From the NCBI GenBank assembly GCA_947683625.1, contig CANTUR010000145.1:3675501-3739500 (forward strand): a DNA stretch of 64,000 bases, in the 5' to 3' direction. The stretch comes from Mallotus nudiflorus. Lineage: Eukaryota > Streptophyta > Magnoliopsida > Malpighiales > Euphorbiaceae. The notes under the pieces are model-generated. The model saw only the letters and a list, made by a program, of their open reading frames with translations. It did no database searches and was not told where the DNA came from. The position numbers and the translations under genes were made by a program. Shown here piece after piece: positions 12,789 through 25,066 of this stretch (within the stretch, counting starts at the first letter, position 1; every line of letters starts with the position of its first letter).

Positions 12789-13967
12789 TTTTGAAAATGG
12801 AATATTTCATTAAAACAGAGAGCAATTACAGCTTACCATGAATAACAAGAGGTTATAAAAAGAAAGGAACCTTTTGCCAATCATACTGACAAGAATTAAA
12901 ACGAGAAGCCTTTGCTAGGGAATGGGTAACTTTATTTGCTTGCCTTGGAACAAAACAAACTGAGACTGAAAACATTGAGCCAACAACTTCTTGCAAGAAT
13001 CTATTATTAAACCAAATACAGAGAAATCAGAACAACAACCATTCACTACATCAACGACAACTTTTGAGTCTGTCTCCACCAGCACATATGTAAAGCCTTA
13101 AGAGTATAACCAACTCAGCGCTTCTTTTAAATAAAGACCTTCAGCAAGGTGAGCTGCAAATTTACCAATAGTCATAACTGATATGCAGACTTGAACCATG
13201 CCTCGCCAATCCCTAAGGACCATACCAAACCCGACTACTGCACTTCCAAAATCAATAGCAGCATCGATGTTGAGCTTCAATTGACCCTGAAAAGGTTTTT
13301 CCCATTTGATTGTATACTGCTGTCTTGCCATCATACGGTCCGACGGAGCATGATAATATTGGAAATCATCTAAAAACTTCAAAGAACGATTAACACAACT
13401 CCTCGGAGACACGAACGCATTTCCACACTCGATTGTTCCGTTGTTGCCAGATTGCGCACAAAATAATACAAACTTTATCACAAGTAAAAGAATCACAACA
13501 ATCAAACATACGTACCACCCAAGACGGAAAATTGAGAACCTGAATATTAAGCAGCAAAATTTTCGCAATATCCCAACATTGAGTAGCAAACCCACAATCC
13601 ACAAAAAGATGAAGCCTATGTTCCCTAACTTGTCCACATAGTGGACAAGAATTAGGCGCAACACAACATCTCAAAAATAAAGCCTCCCGAGCTGGAAGGT
13701 AATTACAGCAAGCTTTCCATATAAACGACTTCACCTTAGGTGCAACTTGAACTTCCATACCTGTGTCCATTTACAGACCGATGTGCTCTTATCAATATTC
13801 AATAACTCATTCAATATCACATACCAGTCGCCTCAAAACATTTTGACAATTACCACCATTACTAGTCCACCCTCACTTGGAACCATTCCACCACATTTAA
13901 CAGATGCCATACCCTTGGAACAAACACATCCCAATGAGTCAAATAGAAAATTGAACAACTTCTGATG
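12789..13967 (-). pseudogene. 5'-truncated L1-type LINE: RT tail, zinc-binding domain, RNase H
   Basis: The minus strand holds the end of an L1-type retrotransposon polyprotein. From 13966 a decayed W-x-VFVP segment is followed by the reverse transcriptase zinc-binding domain (13390-13770; PKVKSFIWKACCNYLPARE, then CPLCGQ, H and C ligands). The plant RNase H domain follows (about 13340 to 12860; LKLNIDAA, LVETDSKVVVDV). A frameshift near 13395 separates the two domains and a stop breaks the RNase H near 13098. The 3' end is an AATGAAATATTCC block then a short A run at about 12789. Only the last ~1.2 kb exists, the usual 5' truncation of a LINE insertion. It lies within the MULE and abuts the ARP3 exon. 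Confidence 0.8.
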
Positions 13968-14474
13968 TCCTCACGGCTCTCGGGTGCAGTAACTGGGCTC
14001 TTAGTCAAAAGAAAGTAATGATCCTCTAGATCACACCTCAAGTAATTGAATATGCATTGCTGCCAATACCTTTCTATAGCATCCCAATTACCAACCCATC
14101 CATGTTTGATTGGATAGCTCCAATAAAGAAATCTAGATTGGCCATAACACCAGCGTTATGTTGAGATAACCAATTGGCTTTCGAAGTTGCTCTAGATTGA
14201 TTTAAAAACGATTCGTTTACAGCTACAACAGAAGGTAAAATAAAACAGGGCTCTACATTTCCAGCGAAACCCATTTTAGTATATCTGCAAAAGAACCACA
14301 AAACCAAAAGATACAAAAATCAGAACAAAATCCCTCACTGGGGAATTTCATCAAACACCAGGAGTGCGCCACAAACATTAAAGAAATCAAGCACTAAACG
14401 AATAACCCACAAGAAAGAAGAGCATATCTAGTGCCGTTGTCGATGACGAGAGCAGGACGGGAGGTAGGGTCCAT
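13968..14474 (-). pseudogene. ARP3: Captured 5' fragment of actin-related protein 3 gene
   Basis: ARP3 is a subunit of the ARP2/3 complex, which nucleates branched actin filaments. Exon 1 (14474-14428) starts with ATG and encodes MDPTSRPALVIDNGT. An intron of about 143 bp follows, with an intact TTTTGCAG acceptor at 14285. The next coding block (14284 to about 14118) encodes YTKMGFAGNVEPCF and an NESFLNQS stretch to DFFIG. Then YPIKHG ... WDAIERYWQQCIFNYLRC continues to PESRE at about 13970. About 16 residues are missing between DFFIG and YPIKHG, with a frame change. The exon 1 donor is AT instead of GT. Only the N-terminal third is present and it cannot make ARP3. Recognition rests on long near-identical motifs and matching intron phase. 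Confidence 0.88.
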
Positions 14475-14783
14475 GAGAAACGAAACGAAAACAACGACTG
14501 TGAAGAAAGCAGAAAGTGGGTTTATTAAAAAAGAGGGTCATGGTAGAGAAGAGCGCTCAGAGAAGTGCAAGAACAAGGAAGAAGACGAAGAGGAAGGCGA
14601 ATTGGTAACGAAAAAAACAGACTTTGATCGCAAGTGAAAACACCCATTCAACAGTAATGGCAATAGTAGCTCCTTGTTCAGGTTGGTGAATAAAAAAAAA
14701 AATCCCATTTCAACAACACCGCATCAAACTAACACTGCTCATCATTAAATTTAAATTGGGTGACATTTTAGAAAGTGAAGAAC
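14475..14783 (-). other. Probable captured 5' leader/promoter of ARP3 inside the MULE
   Basis: Pyrimidine-rich sequence (read on the minus strand) lies directly upstream of the ARP3 ATG and before the right inverted repeat. It may be the captured 5' untranslated region and promoter, but this cannot be shown without the parent gene. The plus-strand 68-codon open frame here (14431-14637) is a shadow of this region. Confidence 0.45.
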
Positions 14784-15042
14784 GTGAAGACGAAGAAGAG
14801 TAGAACGACTTGTTTCTCAATTTAGGGTTTTAATAGATTTAGTATTATTATTATTAAGCAAAGTGGGTTGTCCAATCAGCCATTCATGCAGTAATTACAG
14901 GTTTCACTTAACCGAGGTAAAATAAAAAGTGATTGTTATGTCAGTATTCAGTTAAGTTTAACTGACAGAATTTTAAATAGTTGATAGTTAGATTTATAAG
15001 AAAAAATTCAATTTACTTTGAAAACATTTTAAAACTTTGGAG

Positions 15043-15074
<32 letters not shown>

Positions 15075-15078
15075 CCCA
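14784..15078. repeat. Right terminal inverted repeat of the MULE
   Basis: Partner of 12484-12769; it ends in a long T run (about 15042-15068) and AAATTTCCCA, matching the A-rich start of the left repeat. Confidence 0.75.
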
Positions 15079-15087
15079 TTAAGTATA

Positions 15088-15847
15088 AAATTTGAAATTC
15101 TAAAATGTAAACTAAAATTATTATTATCAATTTTAAAAATTAAATTAAAATTATTTTTGTGAATATATAAAAAATATATGTATATTTTTGTGAATTTTTT
15201 TTTCTATTCATACTTTTATATATAATATAAATAATGTAAATTTTGTAGCGGATTAATTTTAATAATCTTTCAAATTGGTACCTTTTCTAATCGAGATGGT
15301 ATATGAAGTTTCATTCAAAACTTTAAATACTCATACACAAATAATTATAAATTGATGAAATATTTAAATGTTATGATGTATCATAAAAAATTATAAAACA
15401 AAACATATTTTTAAAAAATAAAAAAAATTTATAAATTAATAAAAATAATTATTATAATATTTTAATAAAAATGTTTATTAAAATAACAAATAATTTTTAA
15501 AAAAAATTTAAAAAAATTATGATAATATTTTAAATAACGTTAATAAATAATTTTGAAAATAATATTCTATATAAAAATAATTTAAAAATATTTATATACA
15601 TAAATAATATTAATTTAAATATTTATTAAATTTTTTATTTTATTTTTATTATTTTATTTCAATTTCAATTCGGGAGTTTGGAAAATAAAATAAAATAAAA
15701 AGGGTAAGGTACAAATCCGCCCTTAATGTTTATGCCTAAGTACAGATCAACCCCTAAACAATTTTTTAGCTCAACTAAACATAAAAATTCAAAATCATTG
15801 CATTTTAGGGCCCCATTTAACAACGGCAATTTATCCATCTAATGGTG
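15088..15847. other. AT-rich spacer
   Basis: No gene is seen. The segment near 15700-15760 (GGGTAAGGTACAAATCCGCC) looks like the terminus of another DNA transposon, but no partner end was found. Confidence 0.4.
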
Positions 15848-18732
15848 TGTCACGATCCAAAACAGGGGCCATGACCGGCGCTAGGGAACAAGAATTCTTT
15901 CGAATCCGGAACCTGTAGCAAGTCTTAAAAAATAAAAACATATAATAATAATAACATAAATAAAATAACTTGTAGTGGAAATAATTTTCATAAATAAAAT
16001 AAAGTAATGCTCCATCAAACTCGTTTAAATAAACAAGCTCATTCTCATATATATAAATAATCTTTTGATATAAATCCCAGTTCAATCTTTAAAATACAAT
16101 CTCATTTAAACATGATTCATAAATTTCATAAATGACTATAACTACTGCAGTGTCTAGATTATAAAATAAAATAAGCAGTTTACATAGTAAAGCCGGGGTA
16201 GAAGAAATTCGGCGTATGAGTCTGCTATTGGGGTCTGAAGATGTAGACTCTCCTAAAAAATAGTCAACGGAGGGGAGTCAGACCTCACTGAGTGAATTGT
16301 TATAATATATATACATGCATAGCTAAATGACAAATACACACATTCAATAGTATATATAATAAATATATATACATGCAGAATCACACAGATGCAGCAAAAT
16401 CATTTTATATAAATATTAAGAAATACATCCGTATATGAAGGATTAAATAGAACCCTAGAAAATCGCAACCTCAAACAGTGTTAGACAACACTCTAGCCAT
16501 ACAGGCTCACTTATTCCAAATTATTTCACTTGTTCCATTTGGACAGTAGACTGGCCTCGAGACATTAAGTCAACTGAGCTTCAACAGTCTGACTGTTAGT
16601 GTGATTGGCCTCGAGACACTTGGTCAACCGAGCTCCAGCAATCACACTCTCAAATCACATCACATCAAATAAATCAATCCGATCAATATCCACATATAGG
16701 TTAGCAATAAAGCCTAAATGCTATCGGCATACCAGTACGTACTCGGTCTTAGTGTTGCCCACTAGGTAGCACGTTTTATTGATATTCTTCATGTATATAT
16801 AAAACATACATTCATAAAATAAATGATGCATGATATTACATAAAATAACAATATAAACCATATATATACTAGAAATATACCAAAAATAAACCAGGTATAT
16901 ACACATCAAATAAATTCAATTTATTTACAAAATAAACTAGAAATAAACCATGAATATACCTAAAAACATTTTAAGAATAATTTATTTATAAAACATACCA
17001 ATCATATACCAAAAATAAACTTAAGCAATAATTAAATCATTTATGCATAATTTACTAAAATAAATCATACATTTCTAAAACATGCAATCCTAATACAAGT
17101 ATATATAGAATAACAACTCACTATTATTGCGCTCCTCGAGACGAATCTGATGGGCTTGATCCACTAGGCCTCGGTCTCGATGTAACTAAACAAACAAATG
17201 ATAACATAAAATCAGAATAATTCTAACAGAAATTCTAAAGATTCGATCTAGAATCTTAAATACAGAATTAGAATATGAATTCGATTGGACATCACGTTTT
17301 ACGAGAATTCTACTGAAATCCGACAGAACCTCCCCTGTAAAATGGACATCTCTCTACTTAAAGAGTAGAGCCGGTCCTACAAAGCAATACACTTCGAATA
17401 TACACATAGCACAATCCCTCGGTCGGACTCAAAACTACAATTCTACCGACCGAGGTTCACAATTCATGAAATAATATAAAACACATGAATATTCCAGAAA
17501 ATACCAAAAATACCCTTCGACACTCATAATATAGCAATTAGATATTTAAACGCTAAAAATAATTATTTTACCGATAAATGCATAAAAACCCTAATTTTAA
17601 TAAAATATTATTAAAAATTGATAATTCTCAATAAATTCATAAATATTAACCAAAATTCATTTTATAATTCCAAATTACATACATATTAAAAATCGATAAA
17701 ACTCATTTATTTAGAAAAATAGTATATTATATATAATTTGAAAATAATTTACGAAAAATAGTTTTAATTAGTTAAAAATACTAAATAATTTTTAGAAATA
17801 ATTTTTATACCTCAAATAACAAGTAAAACCAATTTAATTATATTTTTAGCCAATTTAGTGTCAAATTACCAAAATACCCCTAGTTTCGTAAATTTACTAT
17901 AATTAATCAAATATTGACCAAAAATAGTATAATTACTCAAAATTAAATTTCTCAACATATAATTCAATAATATACTCAATTAACCAATTAATTTAACTAA
18001 AACACATATTTAACCTAATTTTCCTAAAATTACATAAACTAAATAAATTCCAAATAATTATATAAAATTCACAAAAATTAAAAATAAATTTCTAAAACGC
18101 ATTTCAACACCTATAATCACCATAAAACATAATTTTATAATTTATTTAATTAATTTTCGAACATTAGAAAATATTAATAAAATAATCAAAAATCAAAATA
18201 ATTTCCAAAAATTCTACAAAAATTTACAGAGCTAGATTAAGCTACTAGGATCAATGTTTGTGAAGGAAATTTACATGAATCAACCAAATTGAAGCTCAAA
18301 AAAATTAAAAACCCTAATAGGCCGAAAATATAAAATCGAAACCTAGGGAAATCTAGACCATTTCAAGTGAAACAAAGCTGGGAAATGAACTCACCAGAGC
18401 TCAAGGAGAAGATAGAGACCAGTGGTGTTCAAAATGGTGGTTGGAAAGTCAACGATTGGCGATGGAAGTGATTTTCGGCTTCTCTAGGAAAATCCTGCCA
18501 AAACATGCCGGAGAAGGGAGCAAGGGGTGGCGGGAAGGGCTAGAGGTGGAGGAGGAAGGCTGAGAGGCACACCGACGGTGAGAAATTGACTTGATAGATG
18601 CCGAAACGGGGAAGAAATGATCGGGGAAGAAGGATATGCTGACAATGACAATTTCGTAAATAACGGGAACTTTAGTTTTTAGGTAAATATATGTGTATAT
18701 ATTTGTATATATATATAACTATATTTTATATT

Positions 18733-18831
<99 letters not shown>

Positions 18832-19229
18832 TCAAATTAATACATACCACATATTAAAATAATAATATTTACACACATATACATATTTAACACACATTAT
18901 TTATTAAAAATATACACTATAGATTTAATTAAAATAACCCTAATTTTATTTAAATGTGCATATGTGCATGTATATGTATATATTTTTATTCGACACTTAA
19001 AAAATCATGCATGGACTCATGCAAATCCACAAAACCACTTAGAATAATTAATATTTAATTATTTACGGTTTAATTTCCCCGAAAATAAAATCCCCAGGAA
19101 AATTTTACATAAAGGACTTAAAATAATTAAAAAGACTTTAATAGACAACAAACTTATAAATATATAAAAATTATTAACACTGCATATCCCAATATAGTTT
19201 AAAATTATTTAAAAACTTGGGATATTACA
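15848..19229 (-). mobile_element. 3' LTR of a family C chromovirus (minus)
   Basis: Plus-strand start TGTCACGATCC (15848) and end GGGATATTACA (19229), 3382 bp. Unlike the other family C copies it is joined to coding internal sequence: a purine tract and chromovirus pol follow directly at higher coordinates, so it is the downstream LTR of a minus-strand element. It carries the hairpin units at about 16545-16650 and a long (AT)n run at 18738-18826, in the same LTR region where the 22095-25920 copy has one. Confidence 0.85.
18738..18826. repeat. (AT)n microsatellite in LTR C
   Basis: Uninterrupted AT dinucleotides of about 90 bp, about 400 bp from the LTR start. Runs of this kind recur in other copies of the family. 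Confidence 0.9.
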
Positions 19230-19243
19230 GTCTTCCCTACTTA
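19230..19243 (-). other. Polypurine tract of the family C element
   Basis: Read on the minus strand, AAGTAGGGAAGAC directly precedes the LTR start TGTAATATCCC, preceded in turn by GGGGACGAATTCTTG. This is the usual plus-strand priming site layout of plant chromoviruses. Confidence 0.75.
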
Positions 19244-19265
19244 CAAGAATTCGTCCCCGAATTCC

Positions 19266-20606
19266 AGAAAAAGAATAAATACAAGATCAAGAAGGGAAGA
19301 GATACGGGTAAGAAGCTCGCATCTCAGCTTCAGTCTCCCACGTATGCTCCTCAACTCTGTTGCTACGCCGCAGAACCTTGACCATCAGAATTTATTTCAA
19401 TTGTAACTGTCAAACTTGATAATCAACGATCGCCACAGGTTCTTCCACGAACGTTAGATCTTCGTTCACTTCTATGCTGTCGGGCTGTAACACATGTGAA
19501 GGGTCTGAGACGTACTTTCTCAACATCGAGATATGAAACACCGGATGCACTTATGACATACTCAGAGGCAAAGCCAACTAATATGCAACAGTGCCAACTC
19601 TCTCCAGAATCTCGAACGGTTCTATATATCTCGGTGCTAACTTACCCTTTCTGCCAAATCTCATCATACCCTTCATCGGAGACACCTTCAGAAAAATAAA
19701 GTCTAAAACCTGAAACTCCACATCTTTGCACTTAGGATTTGCATAGCTCTTCTGCGTGCTAACTGCGGTCTCTAATCTGCCCTTAATCACAACAACTTTC
19801 TCTGCAGCATCCTGAACCATCTCAGGTCTAGTCAAAGCTCTCTCACCAATCTCACCCCAACTCAAAGGGGATCTACACTTCATTCTATATAAAGCCTCAT
19901 ATGGTGCCATGCCAATACTGCTATGGTAGCTGTTATTATATGCAAACTCTACGAGTGGCAAATGATCATCCCAGCTACCTCCCAAATCCAAGACACGCAT
20001 CCTCAACATATCTTCTAGTGTCTGGATCGTCCTCTCAGACTGACCATCTGTCTGAGGATGAAAAGCAGTATTGAAGTCCAACCTAGTGCCCATCGATTCC
20101 TGTAACTTCTGTAAAAAATGAGAGGTAAACACTGAACCTCTGTCTGACACAATGGACACAGGTACTCCATGAAGGCGCACAATATGCTTCACATACAGCT
20201 TTGCCAATCTAGCTACATAATAGGTGACTTTCACTGGTAAGAAATGCGCAGACTTAGTCAACCTATCTACAATCATCGAGATGGAATCGTACCCATCCTT
20301 ATAACAAGGAAAACCAACCATAAAATCCATAGCTATCCTTTCCCACTTCCACTCAGGAATAGGAAGAGGCTGAAGCTTCCTAGAAGGCTTCTGATGTTCA
20401 GCTTTCACTTACTGACATGTCAAGCACTTAGTAACATAATCAGCAACATCCTTCTTCAGTCCGTCCCACCAGTATAAGTCTCTGATACTGTGGTACATCT
20501 TAGTGACACCTGGATGTACACTATAGGCTGAATGTGCTTCCTCTAGAATCTCTTCTCTCAAATTATCCACATCAGGAACACACAATCTACCATTGATCCA
20601 TAACAC
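19266..20606 (-). pseudogene. Chromovirus integrase and chromodomain (family C)
   Basis: Minus-strand pol end. The zinc-binding H-H-C-C part (20409-20606; HSAYSVHPGV ... CLTCQ) is followed by a stop at about 20406 (TAA where CAA is expected). The integrase core (20408-19578) shows AMDFMVGFP, SDRGSVF and GQSERTIQTLED, so the D, D and E positions are present, then the C-terminal barrel. Below 19578, after further stops, a chromodomain-like tail reads EEPVAIVDYQV ... EEHTWETEAEMRASYP down to about 19270. Integrase plus chromodomain points to the Tekay/Del-like chromovirus branch. The protein integrates element cDNA; here it is broken by at least four stops. Confidence 0.88.
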
Positions 20607-20645
20607 ACCTTCATCATCGAGTGTGAAATCAATGAACTTCCCTAC

Positions 20646-21345
20646 TCAAACATTCTCTACAAGCTCTTCTAGAATAGGATCTCGGCTCTGAACTACCTTA
20701 ATCCTATCCCTTAGTACAGATCGCACCTTAAACTGAGCTAGCAGTCCACCTGACCTACTAATATTCATCATCAGACCTTGATCCACTAACAAATGCAACT
20801 CCTGGATCAACGGTCTCCTCTCAACACTGATATGAGCAAGACTGCATGAGGACTTCCTACTCAAGGCATTTGATACCACATTAGCCTTGCCCGGATGATA
20901 TAAAATCTCACAGTCATAATATTTCAACAATTCCAACCATCTCCTCTCCCTCAAATTTAGATCTCTCTGCTGGAAAATGTACTTAAGGCTCTTGTGATCA
21001 GTAAAAATCTCATAAGTCACCCCATACAGATAATGTCTCCGGATCTTGAGAGCAAAGATCACTGCAGCCATCTCAAGGTCATGTGTAGGATAGTTCTGCT
21101 CATGCTTTTTCAACTGCCTTGAAGCATAGGCTATCACCCTACCATTCTGCATCAACACACACCAAGGCCAACTCTAGAGGCATCACAATAAACCGTGAAT
21201 TTGTCAACACTATTGGGCAATGCTAGCACTAGAGCTGTGGCCAACTTCTCCTTCAACAACTAAAAACTATTCTCACAAGCTTCTGACCACTCAAATCTTA
21301 CATTCTTCTGAGTCAAGCGAGTCATAGGGGCTGCAATTCAATGAA
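20646..21345 (-). pseudogene. Chromovirus RNase H and reverse transcriptase tail (family C)
   Basis: RNase H (21158-20646) shows GRVIAYASRQLKKHEQNYPTH, FTDHKSLKYIF and ILYHPGKANVVSNALSRK. The last Asp of the usual DALSRK motif is Asn. Upstream to about 21345 a frameshifted remnant of the reverse transcriptase connection is readable (APMTRLTQKN, FEWSEACENSF, YCDASRVGLG). The rest of the reverse transcriptase, protease, gag and 5' LTR are missing; the element is cut off at about 21345 against unrelated sequence. Stops near 20645 and a frameshift near 21160 show it is dead. Confidence 0.85.
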
Positions 21346-21355
21346 GAAATTTCTC

Positions 21356-21722
21356 AAGACCATGAACGGAGATGATTGGAACAGAGTGCTACCTTTCCAT
21401 GCTAAATCCCTGAAGTCCCTTTAACACCTAAAAATAAATAGTAATTTCTTACATGCTGCTGCTACATTTTGAGATGCTAAGGATAATGTATTTAGATTCA
21501 ATGGCTAAGAGTTATGTCCCTTAATTGAGAAATTTGCTACTATTCTTGGATGTTCATTAGATTCAACCATTGCAATTGCTCTCCTTGATCTTGCAATGGA
21601 GTTTCCTAGTAGACTAGTAACATTTTTCGATATGCCCCCAGGTGTCATTTGCATGCATGCACACAATGCTAGTACTATTAGTCTTCCTTTTCTAATTATT
21701 TCTTGCGAAGCTTCCAAGTAGA
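21356..21722 (+). pseudogene. Degraded ORF resembling plant retroelement-associated DUF7745-type domain
   Basis: A plus-strand frame with three stops reads MNGDDWNRVLPFHAKSLKSL, then VFRFNG, ELCPLIEKFATILGC and EFPSRLVTFFDMPPG. The spacing of the ELCP-x-IE-x-F-x-x-ILGC block resembles plant proteins of the DUF7745/plant-mobile-domain type often carried by large retroelement derivatives. This is family memory, not a search result, so it is weak. It could instead belong to the interior of the family A element. Confidence 0.3.
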
Positions 21723-22520
21723 GTTTAACATCCAAAGTAACCTTTGAGGGCTAATTACTTTGTTAAAGTTCATATTCAAGTAAATCCTATTTATCTCCTT
21801 AGCACTTTGATATTAGACTTGAATATGACTTAATTTTTTAGTTTATTTAGTGTATATTTTGAGTTTTTGCTACTTATTATGCCATGTTATTATTAGTGAT
21901 ATGCACTAGGTCAATCATGTATGACCATATTTTGACTTTATCATTTTATTTAATAAAGAGGCATTTTTCATTATCATTTTTTGTTATGATAATTACTTGA
22001 ATAGTCAATTCTTACTAAGGTCATCAAGTATGTGACTTGATAGTAAAACCCTTAGATTAAATATGAGTTCTATTCAAATTATCCTTAGTCATAATGTAAT
22101 ATCCCGAATTTTTAAATATTTTTATATTGCATTGGGATATACAGTGTTAATAATTTTTGTATATATTTATGATATTTTAAGAGTTTTTATTTGTTTAAAA
22201 CTAATTTTAATTATTTTATATTATTTTAAGTATTTTACATAAAATTTTTCCGGGAATTGTATTTTCGGGAAAATTGACACGTAAATAATTTAATGCTATT
22301 TATTTTGACTAGTTTTATGAATTTGCATGAACTCATACATAATTTTTAAGTGCTAAAATAAAATGTATATATATGTATTTATTTAATTAATTTCCTTAGT
22401 TTTATTATTTAATTAATTAATTAATTAATTTTAAGTGTATAAATTATTAAATATAATAAAATATTTGTGTGGTGAATATCATTTGTGTGTGGGATTATAT
22501 TATTATAATATATATAAGGT

Positions 22521-22522
<2 letters not shown>

Positions 22523-22595
<73 letters not shown>

Positions 22596-22617
22596 TATAT
22601 ATATATACACACACACA
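22523..22617. repeat. (AT)n and (AC)n microsatellite
   Basis: Dinucleotide run within LTR C, ending in a short ACACAC tail. Confidence 0.9.
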
Positions 22618-25066
22618 TGTTTTTTTAAACAAAAAAAAAAAACAAAATTTACAGAAATTACCAAAATACCATTGTCTCCTTCATTTTTCTTCCCAAATGG
22701 ATTCCACCATTTCTAGCCACTTTCAAGCTGGTTTTCTTGCTGCTACTATGCCCCTCAGCCTTCCTCCTCCACCTCCAGCCATTTCCACCACCTAAAGCTC
22801 CCATTTCCGGCGTTGTTTGGCCGGATTTTCATCAAGAGGCCGAAAGTTGCCCCTAACTCCGATCAAGCACTTTCCGGCCACCAAATTTGATGCCGTCAGT
22901 CTCTATCTTCTCCTTGAGCTCTGGTGAGTGTGATTCCAAGATTTTTTTCACTTGATTTGGTCTAGAATTGCTTAGGTTTCAATTTCTTCAAATCAGCCAT
23001 TTTGGATTTCGAATTTTTTTTAGCTTTAATTTGATTGATTCATAAAAAATTCCTTCACAAACTTTGTTCCTGGAAGCTTAATATACATGATATAATTTTT
23101 TTTAGAATTTTTGGAATTTATTTTGATTTTTGTGAATTTTTGATTATTTTATTAATATTTTCTAATTTTCGAAAATTAATTAATTAAATTATGAAATTGT
23201 GTTTTATGGTGATTATAGGAGTTGAAATTAATTATAGAAATTTATTTGTAATTTTTGTGAATTTTTATATATTTATTTGGAATTTATTAAGTTTATGTAA
23301 TTTTGAAAAATAGGGTTAATTATGTGTTTAATTGAAATAAATTGGTAAATTGAGTATATTTATTGATATTATTGAATTATATGTTGAGAAAATTAATTTT
23401 GAGTAATTATATTATTTTTGGTGAATTTTTAGATTTATTTTAGTAAATTTATATATATAGGGGTATTTTGGTAATTTTACACTAAATTGACTAAAAATGT
23501 AATTAAATTGGTAATAATTATTTGAGCTATAAAAATGATTTCTGCAAATTTTTAGTATTTTTAACTAATTAAAACTATTTTTCGTAAATTATTTTCAAAT
23601 TATATATAATATACTATTTTTCTAAATAAATGGGTTTTTATTGATTTTTAGTATGTTTAGGGTTAATTATGTAATTTGGATTTATAAAATGTATTTTTAT
23701 TATATAAGGGCATTTTTGGTATTTTATAATTATTCTGTGAATTGTGAACCTCGGTTGGTGAATTGTAATTTGGAGTCCGACTGAGGGATTGTGGTTGTGA
23801 ATTTGGTGATATTCCAAAGTCTGTATTCTTTGCAGGACCGGCTCTACTGTTTGAGTAGAGAGATGTCCGTTTTACAGGAGATGTTCTGCTGAATTTTCGG
23901 TAGAATTTTCGTAAAATGTGATGTCCGGTCAAATTCCTATTATAATTCTGTGTCTAAAATTCTAGATCGAGTCTTTATAATTTTTGTTAAATTTATTCTG
24001 ATTTCATATTGTCATTTGTTTGTCTAGCTGCGTCGAGACCGAGGCCTAACGGATCAGGCCCGCTGAGTTTGTCTCGTGGAGCGCTAACATGTGAGTTATT
24101 ATACTATATATATATGCATTGCATATAGAGTGCATTATTTAGAATTTTTCATTTTCATTTAATGTTTTAAAAGTGATTTAAATTATAATATTTTTGGTAT
24201 ATCTAGGGTTGCATTTTTATATATATGCATATTAAATAATTATGCATGTTAGTTTGATATATGCACATTAAACAATTAGGTTTAGGTTTAATCCATTTGA
24301 GTAATATACACATGTTTTAAAATGTACACTTAGACAGAATTATTTTATTAAATGATTAGTATACTTTAGGTATAATTTTAGTAGATTTTAGGTTTATTCT
24401 TAAATAATTGCATGTTAAATTATAAACCTACACTTAAATTATTTTTAAGTTTATTTTTGGTATATTTTTTATTTATTTCCAAATAAATGCACGTTTTATT
24501 ATTAAATTAAACCTAACACATTAGTGGTATATTTAGGGTTTATTTTTGATATATGCATGCTAGATAATTAGGTTCATTTTTAGTATATTTGTGAATATAT
24601 GTTAAACACAAACACATATTTAAATGAACATTTATACATAAATGTTTTATTAAATGATTTGTGTACTTAGGGCATATCTTTTGTATATTTAAGTATATTT
24701 TTAAGAAATGCATGTTATATTATTGTTACTCATTTAAATTGTTTTTAACCATATTAATGATTTATCTTTAGTTTATTTCATATTTTATTTGACATATATA
24801 TATACCCGAAATATACTGGCTATATTTTAGGTATATTTTTGGTATATATATATGGTTGATTTTATTATTATGAATGTCGTTCCACATTAATTATTTTCAG
24901 AATAAATGATTTATTTAAGTGAAGGATATCAATAGAACGTGCTTCCTAGTGGGTAGCACTAGGGCCGTGTACGTACCGGTGCGAAAGAATAGGGTTGAGT
25001 GAGAGTTAATTTTGGATGATTATAATTGATTTAATTGATTTGACTAAGATTAATGGTATGTTAGAT

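Larger units (their letters stand above)
12484..15078 (-). mobile_element. Pack-MULE-like transposon carrying an ARP3 gene fragment
   Basis: The two ends, 12484-12769 and 14784-15078, are long diverged inverted repeats. Matching blocks in order include a poly-A/T stretch, a TGTCAG(C/T)(G/A)T block, GCAAAGTG(A/G), TTAGGGTTTTAA and GAAGAAGAGTAGAAC. Flanks TTAAATATA (12475-12483) and TTAAGTATA (15079-15087) form a 9-bp duplication with one transition. Long inverted repeats with a 9-bp target duplication are typical of Mutator-like elements. No transposase is present; the interior holds an ARP3 5' fragment and a LINE tail, so the element is non-autonomous and fits a Pack-MULE. Strand is given for the captured gene. 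Confidence 0.75.

Noticed and set aside
13441..13965. Plus-strand frames opposite the LINE
   Set aside because: Shadows of the minus-strand zinc-binding domain, which has the family motifs.
22421..22795. Open frames of alternating Ile-Tyr codons
   Set aside because: They are translations of an AT microsatellite inside a solo LTR.
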